DNA from: an uncultured Halocynthiibacter sp.
GTDB taxonomy: Bacteria; Pseudomonadota; Alphaproteobacteria; Rhodobacterales; Rhodobacteraceae
Reading direction: 5' to 3'
Assembly (NCBI GenBank): GCA_947503035.1
Contig: CANNCD010000001.1
Coordinates: 930,001-994,000, forward strand
DNA: 64,000 bases
Shown piece by piece: positions 8,554 through 17,742 of this stretch. How positions within the stretch are numbered: position 1 is the stretch's first letter; each line of letters begins with the position of its first letter. Made by a program: the position numbers and the translations under genes. The notes under the pieces are model-generated. The model saw only the letters and a list, made by a program, of their open reading frames with translations, was not told where the DNA came from and did not search any database.

Positions 8554-9846
8554 ATGCACGATATCCGTTTGATCCGCGAAAACCCCGAGGGCTTTGATGC
8601 CGCTATGGCGCGCCGTGGGCTTTCTGGTGTGTCCTCCGCCGCCCTTGCCATTGACGAAAAACGTCGCGCGAAAATCTTGGCCGCTGAAACCGCCAAGGCC
8701 GACGCAAACGCCGCCGCAAAACAGGTTGGCGCCGCCAAGGCCAAAGGCGACGAAGAGGAATTCCAACGTCTACGCGCCCTTGTTGGCGACAAGAAAAAGG
8801 AAACCGCCGCCCTTGATGCCGAGGCCAAAGAGGTCGAGGCCGAGCTGCGCGATTACCTTATGACGCTGCCCAATGTCATGGCCGATGACGTGCCCGATGG
8901 GGCCGATGAAAACGACAATGTCGAGATCAAAAAATGGGGCACCCCTGCCACATATGACTTTGATCCCAAAGAACATTTCGAATTGGCATCCACCGCGGCG
9001 AACATGGATTTCACCACCGGCGCGAAACTCTCTGGCTCTCGCTTTGTGGTGCTGAAGGGCGCCGTGGCCCGCGTGCACCGTGCGCTTGCGCAGTTCATGC
9101 TGGACACCCACATCGACGAACACGGCCTGACCGAGGTGAACACCCCCGTCATGGTGCGCGAAGAGATGATGTACGGCACCGGCCAGCTGCCGAAATTCGG
9201 CGAGGACAGCTATAAAACCACCGAGGACATGTGGTTGATCCCGACGTCCGAAGTGACGCTGACCAACACCGTGAACGGGTTGACCGTGGACGAGGCTGAC
9301 CTGCCGATCCGCATGGCGGCGCATTCTTTGTGCTTCCGGTCCGAGGCGGGCTCTGCCGGTCGCGACACATCTGGCATGCTGCGCCAGCACCAGTTCGAAA
9401 AGGTCGAGATGGTGTCGGTGACCCACCCCGACAATTCCGAGGACGAGCAACAGCGCATGCTGGGCTGTGCCGAGGCGATCTTGGAGAAACTGAACCTGCC
9501 GTATCGCACCGTGAAATTGTGTTCCGGCGACCAAGGTTTCGGGATGCTGCGCACCTTTGACATGGAGGTCTGGCTTCCTGGTCAAAACCAATACCGCGAG
9601 ATTTCGTCCGTTTCCACCGCCGGTGCCTTTCAGGCCCGCCGCATGAACGCACGGTTCAAACCGACCGAAGGCGGCAAGCCACAGTTCGTACACACATTGA
9701 ACGGCTCTGGCCTTGCGGTTGGGCGTTGCCTGATTGCGGTGCTGGAAAACGGCCAGAACGCCGACGGTTCCGTGACCCTGCCCGAGGCGCTTCATGCATA
9801 CCTTGGCGGCAAGACCACCATCGCCGCAGACGGCACCCTATCATAA
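8554..9846 (+). CDS. serS: Serine--tRNA ligase
   Basis: This class II aminoacyl-tRNA synthetase charges tRNA-Ser (and tRNA-Sec where present). The 430 residues start [18 protein letters not shown], then the long N-terminal coiled-coil arm (about 30-100) and the catalytic core with motif 2 ([20 protein letters not shown]) and motif 3 ([15 protein letters not shown]). Length is normal for bacteria. AAGGAC lies upstream of the ATG, and an intrinsic terminator follows directly. Confidence 0.98.
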   Translation: MHDIRLIRENPEGFDAAMARRGLSGVSSAALAIDEKRRAKILAAETAKADANAAAKQVGAAKAKGDEEEFQRLRALVGDKKKETAALDAEAKEVEAELRDYLMTLPNVMADDVPDGADENDNVEIKKWGTPATYDFDPKEHFELASTAANMDFTTGAKLSGSRFVVLKGAVARVHRALAQFMLDTHIDEHGLTEVNTPVMVREEMMYGTGQLPKFGEDSYKTTEDMWLIPTSEVTLTNTVNGLTVDEADLPIRMAAHSLCFRSEAGSAGRDTSGMLRQHQFEKVEMVSVTHPDNSEDEQQRMLGCAEAILEKLNLPYRTVKLCSGDQGFGMLRTFDMEVWLPGQNQYREISSVSTAGAFQARRMNARFKPTEGGKPQFVHTLNGSGLAVGRCLIAVLENGQNADGSVTLPEALHAYLGGKTTIAADGTLS

Positions 9847-9855
9847 ACAAACACT

Positions 9856-9883
9856 GGCCCGCGCATCCCACGCGGGCCTTTTT
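9856..9883 (+). terminator. Intrinsic terminator after serS
   Basis: An 8-bp perfect GC-rich stem (GGCCCGCG at 9856-9863, CGCGGGCC at 9871-9878) with a 7-base loop is followed by five T residues. It lies 10 bases after the serS stop. Confidence 0.88.
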
Positions 9884-9932
9884 GTATCCAACGCGCCCTT
9901 CCCCGAATTCACACAAAGGTGTTGCGGCTTAT

Positions 9933-9955
9933 GGCTTGACCATATGGTCTAAGCC
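9933..9955. promoter_or_regulatory. Inverted repeat ahead of purU (possible operator)
   Basis: A perfect 12-bp palindrome, GACCATATGGTC (9938-9949), is extended by GGCTT on the left and AAGCC on the right with one extra base. It lies about 50 bases before the purU start. Its symmetry suggests a dimeric repressor site, possibly GntR-type, but the regulator is unknown. Confidence 0.35.
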
Positions 9956-10001
9956 ATTGAATATCCGGCGACTGATACATTGATTGAACGGATCCGAATC
10001 C

Positions 10002-10886
10002 ATGACGAAATACTGTCTTACTGTGACCTGCGAAACTTCGCGCGGGATTGTTGCGGCCATTGCGACGTTTCTGGCGAACCACGACTGTAACATTTCGGAC
10101 AGCTCGCAATACGACGACATGGAAACCGGCCAGTTCTTTATGCGCATCAGCTTTGACGCCCAAGGCACATTCGGCCAGCCCGAGCTGGAGGCCGCCTTTG
10201 CCAAGGTCGCCGAGACATTCGGGATGACATTCGCCTTTCATGACGAAAGCAAAAAGATGAAAGTCGTGATCATGGTGTCCCGTTTTGGGCATTGTCTGAA
10301 TGATCTGTTGTACCGCGTGAAAATCGGCGCCCTGCCCGTTGAAATCGTCGGTGTTGTGTCAAATCACATGGATTATCAAAAGGTTGTCGTGAACAACGAC
10401 ATCCCGTTCCACTGCATCAAAGTGACCAAGGAAAACAAGCCCGAGGCCGAAGCCGCCATCATGCGGGTGGTTGAAGACGCCGGTGCCGAGCTGATCGTTT
10501 TGGCGCGCTACATGCAGATCCTATCGGATGAGATGTGCCAGAAAATGTCCGGCCGCATCATCAACATCCACCATTCGTTCCTGCCCTCATTTAAGGGCGC
10601 GAACCCGTATAAACAGGCCTATGAGCGCGGCGTGAAATTGATCGGGGCGACGTCGCATTACGTGACCGCCGACCTCGACGAGGGGCCGATCATCGAGCAG
10701 GACATCGTGCGCATCACCCACGCCCAATCCGCGTCGGACTACGTGTCATTGGGCCGTGATGTAGAGAGCCAAGTTCTGTCCCGCGCGATCCACGCCCACG
10801 CCAACCACCGCGTGTTCGTGAACGGCAATAAAACCGTTGTGTTCTCGGCCTCCCCAGGGAGCTATTCGAGCGAACGCATGGGCTAA
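10002..10886 (+). CDS. purU: Formyltetrahydrofolate deformylase PurU
   Basis: PurU hydrolyses 10-formyl-THF to formate and THF, balancing one-carbon pools. The 294-residue protein has an N-terminal ACT domain (about 1-85) and a formyltransferase-like domain with the PurN/PurU catalytic set N188, H190 and D226 (INIHHSFLP, LDEGP). A TTG 18 bases upstream is in frame, but the ATG at 10002 gives the standard family start MTKYCLTVTC. In roseobacters purU often accompanies sarcosine or glycine-betaine demethylation, which also generates one-carbon units; here the sox operon is about 18 kb away. Confidence 0.96.
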   Translation: MTKYCLTVTCETSRGIVAAIATFLANHDCNISDSSQYDDMETGQFFMRISFDAQGTFGQPELEAAFAKVAETFGMTFAFHDESKKMKVVIMVSRFGHCLNDLLYRVKIGALPVEIVGVVSNHMDYQKVVVNNDIPFHCIKVTKENKPEAEAAIMRVVEDAGAELIVLARYMQILSDEMCQKMSGRIINIHHSFLPSFKGANPYKQAYERGVKLIGATSHYVTADLDEGPIIEQDIVRITHAQSASDYVSLGRDVESQVLSRAIHAHANHRVFVNGNKTVVFSASPGSYSSERMG

Positions 10887-10889
10887 GCC

Positions 10890-11261
10890 CTAGACGTCAT
10901 TGATCTTTTCATAGGCGTCAAACAAATCGGACACCAAAACGCCGTTGATCCGCATCCCGATCAGATTGGCGTTTTGGATCTCGGCATTCTCGAGCGTCAC
11001 GCCGTCGATCACCAACCCCGACATGTTGGCGTTGGTCACGGTCACCTCGCCCATATTGACGTTGTTGAACCGCGCCTTGCCCAAGTTCACATCGTCGAAA
11101 TCGGCCTCGGCCAAATTGGTATCGCTGAACCGCGCACCGGTCATCACCGCAAAGAACCGCGCCCCACCCAGATGCACCCCGTCGAAATTGGCGTTTTGCA
11201 TATTGGCGCGCTGATAATGGATGTTGCGAAAATCGGGGCCGTTAAATGGGTTATCTGTCAC
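10890..11261 (-). CDS. Small pentapeptide-repeat protein
   Basis: This 123-residue protein is built almost wholly of A(D/N)xxx repeats (YQRANMQNANFDGVHLGGARF, NLAEADFDDVNLGKARF), forming about 17 coils of a pentapeptide beta-helix. It has no signal peptide or membrane span. It is convergent with purU, three bases from its stop. Base composition matches the surrounding core genome, unlike the larger pentapeptide-repeat gene at 7273. Function unknown. Confidence 0.8.
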   Translation of the reverse strand: MTDNPFNGPDFRNIHYQRANMQNANFDGVHLGGARFFAVMTGARFSDTNLAEADFDDVNLGKARFNNVNMGEVTVTNANMSGLVIDGVTLENAEIQNANLIGMRINGVLVSDLFDAYEKINDV

Positions 11262-11424
11262 GCGTGTTCTCCTTGGTTCCCCGTAACAGTCGCCGATCTG
11301 CGCCGCCCGTGCAAGCGCCGCGTTAAATCATCACAGGGCGCGTTCATGGGGGTGGACCTGCCCTGCTGCTCTGCTATCTTTCGGGCGGGGACCACCCCGC
11401 ATTTGGCCACAGAAAGACACCGAC

Positions 11425-11874
11425 ATGACCACCGCAAAACGCATCGTTATCTCAAGCGACCACGCCGATATTGAGCTTCGTAAATCCATCGCCAAACACG
11501 CCGCTGGCATGGGCTTTGACGTCACCGACATCGGCCCCATGACAAGCGAAAGCACCCACTACCCGAAGCACGGCGAAGCCGCCGCCAATGTGGTTGCCGC
11601 CGGTGACGCGGATCTGGGCATTCTGTTGTGTGGCACGGGCCAAGGCATCATGATGGCCGCGAATAAGGTCAAAGGCATCCGTTGCGGCGTCTGTTCCGAC
11701 ACGTTTTCCGCGCGCATGATCCGCGAACATAATGACGCGAATATGCTATCCATCGGGGCGCGCGTGATCGGTGATGCCTTGGCGATTGAAATCGTCGAAG
11801 CGTTTCTGAACGCCGAATTTGAGGGCGGCCGTCACGCCACCCGCGTCGACATGATCAAAGACATCGAGGCCTAG
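11425..11874 (+). CDS. rpiB: Ribose-5-phosphate isomerase B family protein
   Basis: This 149-residue RpiB/LacAB-family sugar-phosphate isomerase would interconvert ribulose-5-P and ribose-5-P. Visible features are the N-terminal SSDHADIELR (D12, H13), the nucleophile-bearing loop LLCGTGQG (C69) and the conserved RCGVCSDTFSARMIREHNDANML segment. Length fits RpiB. In some alphaproteobacteria the family acts on erythrulose phosphates; no partner genes here suggest that alternative. Confidence 0.9.
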   Translation: MTTAKRIVISSDHADIELRKSIAKHAAGMGFDVTDIGPMTSESTHYPKHGEAAANVVAAGDADLGILLCGTGQGIMMAANKVKGIRCGVCSDTFSARMIREHNDANMLSIGARVIGDALAIEIVEAFLNAEFEGGRHATRVDMIKDIEA

Positions 11875-11883
11875 CGCCCAAAA

Positions 11884-11905
11884 GGGCCGCGACACACTGC
11901 GGCCC
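11884..11905 (+). terminator. Probable terminator after rpiB
   Basis: A 7-bp stem, GGGCCGC (11884-11890) and GCGGCCC (11899-11905), has an 8-base loop and only TTC after it. It lies 9 bases past the rpiB stop. The weak T-run lowers certainty. Confidence 0.55.
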
Positions 11906-11977
11906 TTCGCCATAATTGCCCCACGTTGCCCCGATATTCTGTCTGTATATTTCAACGGAACATTTTTCGGACACGAT

Positions 11978-12586
11978 ATGCGACACCTTACATACCTCTT
12001 GCCGGCGCTGTTTTTCGCCAACGCCGCAACCGCCGAGACCCGCCTTCAGGCCGGCCAAGACCTTTTCCAATCCAAATGCATCGACACCCTATCGCGCGAA
12101 GCGCAGTTTGACGCAACCGGATTGCGCCCCGTAACAGTTGAAGATGTCGTGCAACTGAACAAGACGATGGCCAGAGTGTCGCGGCTGCTCAACAACCACA
12201 GACCAATTTACTATGTCCGCGTCACCTTTACCCATCAAGTCCACCCAGTCCTCTTGCAGGTTGAACCGAAATACCCCCCAACGACCTGCAGTATCGCAAT
12301 GTTCGATCAAACACATAGCGACATCATCGCACTATGGAGCGAGCTAAGCGCAGATGGCCGCAGTGCCAAGAAACCTGAGCAGTTTTCAGATTATCGGTCG
12401 CACACCTACATATTTCGCAATAGCGCAAAGGCCCTAGTGCACCTGCATGACAAGGTCTTTCTTGAGCTTAGTCTGAGCTTTGGCGGAATGGGCGATGATA
12501 TGAACCTCACCCATCTCCATGCCAAGCGCGTTGGGACCACCCCTGTTGCCTGTGATCTCTTCCCCGAAATTTGTGACCAGCCATAA
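11978..12586 (+). CDS. Secreted hypothetical protein
   Basis: This 202-residue protein has a clear signal peptide (MRHLTYLLPALFFANAATA, cleavage near residue 19-20). The mature part carries several cysteines (in SKCIDTL, TTCSIAMF and ACDLFPEICDQP) that could form disulfides in the periplasm. I recognise no family. It stands alone between rpiB and the convergent der gene. Upstream of the start there is only a weak AACGGAAC-like ribosome site. Some A+T-rich stretches differ from the neighbours. Confidence 0.65.
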   Translation: MRHLTYLLPALFFANAATAETRLQAGQDLFQSKCIDTLSREAQFDATGLRPVTVEDVVQLNKTMARVSRLLNNHRPIYYVRVTFTHQVHPVLLQVEPKYPPTTCSIAMFDQTHSDIIALWSELSADGRSAKKPEQFSDYRSHTYIFRNSAKALVHLHDKVFLELSLSFGGMGDDMNLTHLHAKRVGTTPVACDLFPEICDQP

Positions 12587-12614
12587 AAAAAGCCCGCCGG
12601 ATGTCCGACGGGCC
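12585..12614 (-). terminator. Terminator at the end of der
   Basis: Read on the minus strand, a GC stem (12592-12600 with 12605-12613, one mismatch) is followed by seven T residues (A at 12585-12591 on the plus strand). It serves der and may also stop the convergent gene. Confidence 0.8.
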
Positions 12615-12619
12615 TTTGG

Positions 12620-14128
12620 TTACTTCTTGCCTTTGCCGCGGTTGGCATAGGGGTTCTTGACGTCGGCGGGTGCCTTGCCAAGGTGTTTGCGAAGCCGCGA
12701 CGGCGTTGATTTCGTTTTGTTTTTATACGGGTTGTCCGCAGATTGGCTTCGCATCCAAAGACGGATCGGCGTGCCGGGCATGCGGAAATCTTCACGCAGA
12801 CCGTTGACCAAATACCGCGAATAAGACGCAGGCAATTTGTCAGGGTGGCTACACATCACAACGAACCCCGGTGGACGGGATTTCGCCTGTGTCATGTAAC
12901 GCAGACGAATGCGGCGACCACCTGGTGCGGGCGGCGGGTGCGCCTCGGTCATTTCAATGAGCCAGCGGTTCAACGCAGATGTCGGCACGCGGCGGTTCCA
13001 GACCTCATAAGACCACAGGATCGCGTCGCGTAGACGGTCCATACCACGGCCCGTTTTGGCGGATACGGTCACCAATGCGGCACCGCGAAGCTGTGGCAAA
13101 AGCCGTTCGAACTGTTCTTTCAGTTCCTTGAGCTTCTCTTGTTTTTCGTCCTCAACATCCCATTTGTTGACCGCGATGACGACGGCGCGCCCTTCGCGTT
13201 CGGCCAAATCGGCGATGCGCAAATCCTGTTGTTCAAACGGGATGGCGGCGTCGAGCAAAACCACGACAACCTCGGCGAATTTCACCGCACGCAGACCATC
13301 GGAAACCGAGAGTTTCTCAAGCTTTTCCTGAACCTTCGCCTTTTTGCGGATACCGGCGGTATCCCAAATACGAACAGGCGTGTCGTCCCAATCCAAACGC
13401 AATGAAATCGCGTCACGGGTGATGCCCGCTTCGGGACCTGTCAATAGACGATCTTCGCCCAGCAACTGGTTGATAAGTGTGGATTTACCGGCGTTCGGAC
13501 GACCAATAACGGCCACCTGCAACGGCTTTTCGCGGGTCGGTGTTGGGACCACATAGTCTTCGTCGTCGGGGTCGAACCCTTCGGGAAGTTCCACGTCGGT
13601 CTCGGGGTTATCCGCGGCGTATTTCTCTTCGAATTCCTGTGCAATCGGACGAAGCATATAGGCCAGATCGTCCAAGCCCTGCCCGTGTTCACCGGACAAT
13701 TCAATAGGCTCACCCAGACCAAGGTTCCATGCCTCAAGCGCACCGGCCTCACCGGCTTTGCCCTCGGCCTTGTTCGCGGCCAAGATCACGTTGGCGTTCT
13801 TTTTGCGCAGGATATCGGCGAACACCTCGTCGGCGGGCAGAACCCCGTCGCGCGCGTCGATCATGAACAAACAGACATCGGCCATTTCAACCGCGCGTTC
13901 GGTCAAACGACGCATACGGCCCTGAAGGCTTTCGTCGGTGGCTTCTTCCAGACCGGCGGTGTCGATGATCGTGAACCGAAGCTCGGCCAGACGGGCATCG
14001 CCTTCGCGCAGGTCGCGCGTGACGCCAGGCTGGTCATCGACCAAGGCCAGTTTTTTGCCAACGAGGCGGTTAAATAGCGTGGATTTGCCCACATTCGGGC
14101 GGCCCACAATAGCGAGGGTAAAGCTCAT
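12620..14128 (-). CDS. der: Ribosome-assembly GTPase Der (EngA)
   Basis: This essential double GTPase assists maturation of the 50S subunit. The 502-residue protein has two tandem G domains, each with a P-loop ([10 protein letters not shown] near residue 8, [10 protein letters not shown] near 210), G3 motifs ([15 protein letters not shown]), NKAE and NKWD G4 motifs, then a KH-like domain. A basic lysine-rich tail ends the protein. It follows bamB and a YfgM-like gene on the same strand, the same order as yfgM-bamB-der in enterobacteria. Confidence 0.97.
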   Translation of the reverse strand: MSFTLAIVGRPNVGKSTLFNRLVGKKLALVDDQPGVTRDLREGDARLAELRFTIIDTAGLEEATDESLQGRMRRLTERAVEMADVCLFMIDARDGVLPADEVFADILRKKNANVILAANKAEGKAGEAGALEAWNLGLGEPIELSGEHGQGLDDLAYMLRPIAQEFEEKYAADNPETDVELPEGFDPDDEDYVVPTPTREKPLQVAVIGRPNAGKSTLINQLLGEDRLLTGPEAGITRDAISLRLDWDDTPVRIWDTAGIRKKAKVQEKLEKLSVSDGLRAVKFAEVVVVLLDAAIPFEQQDLRIADLAEREGRAVVIAVNKWDVEDEKQEKLKELKEQFERLLPQLRGAALVTVSAKTGRGMDRLRDAILWSYEVWNRRVPTSALNRWLIEMTEAHPPPAPGGRRIRLRYMTQAKSRPPGFVVMCSHPDKLPASYSRYLVNGLREDFRMPGTPIRLWMRSQSADNPYKNKTKSTPSRLRKHLGKAPADVKNPYANRGKGKK

Positions 14129-14177
14129 GACTTGGTTCCAGACATAGGTGTAGCCGCCGCCCTACATGATTTTTTGA

Positions 14178-15479
14178 TCAACGGAAAGCGTGGAGTTGCC
14201 CATTCGAGGACATAATATACAAAGCATTGCCCATAACCACCGGATTTGACGCGGCACCGTCGGGAATTTCGACGCTATGACGCAGCGCGCCCGAGGTTGG
14301 GTCAAAGAAACGGACCATGCCATCCGAAGACGCAACGATCAGCTGGCCACCGGCCAAGACGGGGCCGTAATGGGCGTAAAACGCGTCACGTTTGCGGACT
14401 TTTTCCTCGGGGAACTGCGGCAATGGGGTGCCCCAGATGCGTTCGCCGGTGTTTTCGTCCAGACGCACCAGTTCGGAGTCGTCAGACACGACAAAGATGC
14501 TATTGCCGGCGGGCCAAACGGGGCTTGTTGCGCCTTCATTCGCGGTCCAGATACGGCGGCCCGATCCGATGTCAAATGCGATGGTACGACCCGAAGCATT
14601 GGCCGCATAGACGCGGTTGCCAACCACAACGGGGTCGCCAGAAATATCGGTGATACCGGCATATGCTTTGCCGTCACGCGCACCCGATACGGTGGCGTTC
14701 CACAGCTCAAACCCGCCCTTCGGGAAGGTCGCGATGAGTTCGCCAGACGAGAACGGGAAGATCGCATAGGCGTCGGTGATCGCGGGGCCTGCGCCGCCAA
14801 CAATCGCGGTGGTGGATGGCGTGCCGGACAATTGCCAGCGCACACGGCCCGTGTCGATTTCAATGGCCCATGCGCGGTTGTCACGGCCAATGGCGTAAAC
14901 GACGTTATTGTGGATGGTGGGCGCAGATGTGACCGGCGCCTCAAGCTTTTGTTCCCAAAGGGTTTCGCCGGTTGTCACGTCAAGCGCGGCAAGATGGCCA
15001 AAGCCGGTTGTGACGATCAACACGTCGCCCGAGACGGCCAAACCACCGCCTGCGGCGTCGGCAGCCTTATCACTGGAAGGAACAAGAGAACGGGTCCACA
15101 GAACCGCGCCATCGGTGCCGACGGCGGTCACACGGGACATGGCGTCCATCGCGAAAATGCGTCCATTCGCGCCAACAGGATCGGCGGTAATACGGTGACG
15201 ACGGGTTTCTTTTTCGCCGATCTCGGCGGCCCATGCCAAAGCAGGGGACGATGACAACGCGGGGTGTGCGATCCGGTGCGACGGCGACCCGTTGCGGTGG
15301 GTCCATGCGGCGTTCGTTACGGTTTGACCAAGGTTAATCGCCGGGGCGCGGTTTTCCACGACCTCGGGTGTGGTGCCATCAATGGACAGACGCTCGCCTT
15401 CGAGAATGATCTCTTTTTCGCCACAGCCCGCCACCACAGCGACAGAAACCCACAGCGCAGCACATCCTGTTTTGAACAT
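14178..15479 (-). CDS. bamB: BamB-like beta-propeller outer-membrane assembly lipoprotein
   Basis: This 433-residue PQQ-like beta-propeller lipoprotein probably belongs to the BAM machine that inserts outer-membrane proteins. The start at 15479 (MFKTGCAALW) was chosen over an in-frame ATG 18 codons upstream because it yields a lipoprotein signal with lipobox VAGC near residue 18. Repeated W-type propeller blades follow (ALDVTTGETLWEQKL, DIGSGRRIWTANEG, RLDENTGERIWGTPL). It lies between the YfgM-like gene and der, the canonical bamB position. BamB function is inferred from fold and synteny. Confidence 0.88.
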   Translation of the reverse strand: MFKTGCAALWVSVAVVAGCGEKEIILEGERLSIDGTTPEVVENRAPAINLGQTVTNAAWTHRNGSPSHRIAHPALSSSPALAWAAEIGEKETRRHRITADPVGANGRIFAMDAMSRVTAVGTDGAVLWTRSLVPSSDKAADAAGGGLAVSGDVLIVTTGFGHLAALDVTTGETLWEQKLEAPVTSAPTIHNNVVYAIGRDNRAWAIEIDTGRVRWQLSGTPSTTAIVGGAGPAITDAYAIFPFSSGELIATFPKGGFELWNATVSGARDGKAYAGITDISGDPVVVGNRVYAANASGRTIAFDIGSGRRIWTANEGATSPVWPAGNSIFVVSDDSELVRLDENTGERIWGTPLPQFPEEKVRKRDAFYAHYGPVLAGGQLIVASSDGMVRFFDPTSGALRHSVEIPDGAASNPVVMGNALYIMSSNGQLHAFR

Positions 15480-15545
15480 CGTCTTCTTCACACCACCGAC
15501 CCTTATGTCTGATGACGGAGGTGCCCCCGCCATCGTGTCTTTGTA

Positions 15546-16205
15546 TTATTGTGCGAACGTCTCGTTGATTTCAACAGGCGTCCCACCCAGCGCGACAATC
15601 AACTGTCCCACACGGCGGCGCAAGCCCGCAGTCGCCTCGGCGTCCTCAAGAACGGCATTCAGGCGGGAAATTGCCGTTTCAGCATCGCCAGATTGCGCAA
15701 TCAAAAGCGCGATCTGTTCTTCGGCCAAAAGACGAAGCGCATTGCCCGGCACCAACAGCGTTTCAAACGCCGCCTGTTTCGCGCCCGCATCCGTTTCCAA
15801 CAACGCCTTCTTAAAGGTCGCGATATCACGATAGATCTGATCCACGTCACCGGTGATCACGGTATCAAGCGCCGCCTTAGCCGCAGTAAGATCACCCGCG
15901 TTCTGCGCCTCGGTGCCCTTCAGCAGACCAAGAACAGCCAAGTTATCCTCGGTCACTTCAATGGCATTAAGTCCGCTCAGACGGGCCTCTGCACCTTCGG
16001 TTTCGAGAATGGCCAAAATCGCGTCACCGGATGCCTCGGCAGCGGCGCGTTTTTTCGCCGTCGAATATTCGTTGAACGCCGCGCCACCGACGATGGCAAC
16101 CACGCCCACAACACCGATCCAGCCGTATTTACGTAGCGCCAAGAACAACTTGTCGCGGCGGACCTCTTCGGTCACTTCTTCGATGAAACTCTCAGTATCG
16201 CTCAT
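15546..16205 (-). CDS. YfgM-like tetratricopeptide membrane protein
   Basis: This 219-residue inner-membrane protein has a cytoplasmic N-terminus (MSDTESFIEEVTEEVRRDKL), one helix (about 26-44) and an alpha-helical periplasmic TPR-like domain. It matches the Ancillary SecYEG translocon subunit/YfgM family (DUF2133), thought to pass substrates from SecYEG to periplasmic chaperones. The start at 16205 (GAGGCAAAAA upstream) is preferred to the ATG 34 codons earlier, which would add an atypical extension. Its place immediately before bamB supports the call. Confidence 0.85.
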   Translation of the reverse strand: MSDTESFIEEVTEEVRRDKLFLALRKYGWIGVVGVVAIVGGAAFNEYSTAKKRAAAEASGDAILAILETEGAEARLSGLNAIEVTEDNLAVLGLLKGTEAQNAGDLTAAKAALDTVITGDVDQIYRDIATFKKALLETDAGAKQAAFETLLVPGNALRLLAEEQIALLIAQSGDAETAISRLNAVLEDAEATAGLRRRVGQLIVALGGTPVEINETFAQ

Positions 16206-16488
16206 TTTTTGCCTCCGTCCCCTGTTTGTCGGGGGCCCAATCCATAGGGTTTTCCTCTCATACCCCAGCCACCCCGCCATGCCAAGACCCCGCAACGGGC
16301 CAACCACGGGGGCGCCACCGATCGTCTGGGCCGCACTGATGGCGATTTCATCAAATCCGTGAACAGTTCTTGCGGAATATCGGGATTATTGCGGCAAAGT
16401 TACACCTTTTTACATTAACCCCCTTCACGTATATAAATAACGTACCTATCTATTTCTTGAATGACAGTATTACAGGACTCGGACCGCT
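16206..16488. promoter_or_regulatory. Divergent promoter region of the YfgM-like and RND genes
   Basis: This 283-base gap separates divergent genes. The part next to the RND adaptor (about 16400-16450) is strongly A+T-rich (tacacctttttacattaacc, then tatataaataacg), as expected for a promoter. No operator repeat or regulator gene was seen, and exact -35/-10 boxes are not assigned. Confidence 0.4.
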
Positions 16489-17742
16489 ATGCGCGTTACC
16501 TCAATTTTGATTGCCGCCGTTGTGGCAGGTGTACTTTACCTTTTGGTTCAAGAACGGGACCGTCTGTTTGGCTTTGCCCAAAGTGACGCGGAGACCCCCG
16601 TCGTGGCCCAAGTAACGACAGATGCACCCGACACCCCCATCGAGGCCCCCGCCGAAGTCGCCACGGAAATCGCCATTGCCGTATCGGCGATTGATTCCGT
16701 GGCCCAGCCCATCGAAAACGCGGTTCTGTTGCGTGGTCAGACCGAGGCCGCCCGTCAGGTCGAACTGCGCGCCGAGGTCAACGGTCAGGTGACCTCGACA
16801 CCCCTTCGCAAGGGGGTGTTCGTCGAAGAAGGCCAATTGATGTGCGAGGTTGACCCCGGCACCAGCGGCGCGTCACTGGCCGAGGCCAAAGCCCGTCTTG
16901 CATCCGCCCAAGCCGCCGGTCCCGAAACCGCTGCCCGCGTGATCGAAGCCCAAGCCCGCCTGACCGAGGCCCAGATTAACTTTAACGCCGCCTCCCAACT
17001 GTCCAACAACGGGTTCGCGTCGGACACACAGGTCGCCAACACCGAAGCCGGCGTAGAAGCCGCCAAAGCCAGCCTTGAGGCCGCCAAATCCGGTATCCTC
17101 TCGGTCGAGGCCAACATCCAATCCGCCGAGGCCGCCGTCGCCGCCGCCGAAAACCAGATCAACAAACTGCGCATGACCGCGCCGTTCTCGGGGCTTTTGG
17201 AAACCGACACCGCCGAGATCGGCTCTTTCCTTCAACCTGGTGCGCTTTGCGGCACGATCATTCAACTGGACCCCATCAAATTGGTGGGTTTCGCCCCCGA
17301 GGCCGAGATCGACAAACTGGCCGTGGGTGCCCGCGCCGGTGCGCGTCTGGCCTCTGGTCGCGAGGTGATCGGAACCGTGTCCTTCCTGTCGCGCAGCGCC
17401 GATCAAACCACCCGCACCTTCCGCGTTGAGGTCGAAGTGCCAAACGCCGATCTGTCGATCCGCGACGGTCAAACCGCCGAGATCATCGTGGCCAGCGACG
17501 ACACCCGCGCACATCTGTTGCCGCAGTCGTCCCTGACCCTGAATGATCTGGGTGACCTTGGCGTGCGTATTGTAAACGAAGACAGCCGCGTTGATTTCGT
17601 CAATGTCGCCCTTATTCGCGACACCATCGACGGGGTTTGGGTGTCTGGCCTGCCCGAAACCGTGCGCGTTATCGTGTCAGGACAAGAATACGTCACAACC
17701 AACGTCCTTGTGGACGTCACACTTCAGGAGTCTGAACAGTGA
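16489..17742 (+). CDS. RND efflux periplasmic adaptor (HlyD/MFP family)
   Basis: This 417-residue membrane-fusion protein links an RND pump to an outer-membrane channel. It has an N-terminal anchor (SILIAAVVAGVLYLLV), a lipoyl half-motif (VELRAEVNGQVTSTPLRKG), a long helical hairpin rich in Ala and Glu (about 125-225), then the second lipoyl half (MTAPFSGLLETDTAEIGSF) and beta-barrel domains. Its stop overlaps the pump start by four bases (GTGA), so the two are coupled. Substrate is unknown, and no outer-membrane channel gene is adjacent. Confidence 0.92.
   Translation: MRVTSILIAAVVAGVLYLLVQERDRLFGFAQSDAETPVVAQVTTDAPDTPIEAPAEVATEIAIAVSAIDSVAQPIENAVLLRGQTEAARQVELRAEVNGQVTSTPLRKGVFVEEGQLMCEVDPGTSGASLAEAKARLASAQAAGPETAARVIEAQARLTEAQINFNAASQLSNNGFASDTQVANTEAGVEAAKASLEAAKSGILSVEANIQSAEAAVAAAENQINKLRMTAPFSGLLETDTAEIGSFLQPGALCGTIIQLDPIKLVGFAPEAEIDKLAVGARAGARLASGREVIGTVSFLSRSADQTTRTFRVEVEVPNADLSIRDGQTAEIIVASDDTRAHLLPQSSLTLNDLGDLGVRIVNEDSRVDFVNVALIRDTIDGVWVSGLPETVRVIVSGQEYVTTNVLVDVTLQESEQ

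Noticed and set aside
8770-9795. 341-codon minus-strand frame opposite serS
   Set aside because: Translation is His/Gly-rich nonsense relative to known proteins; serS is certain on the other strand.
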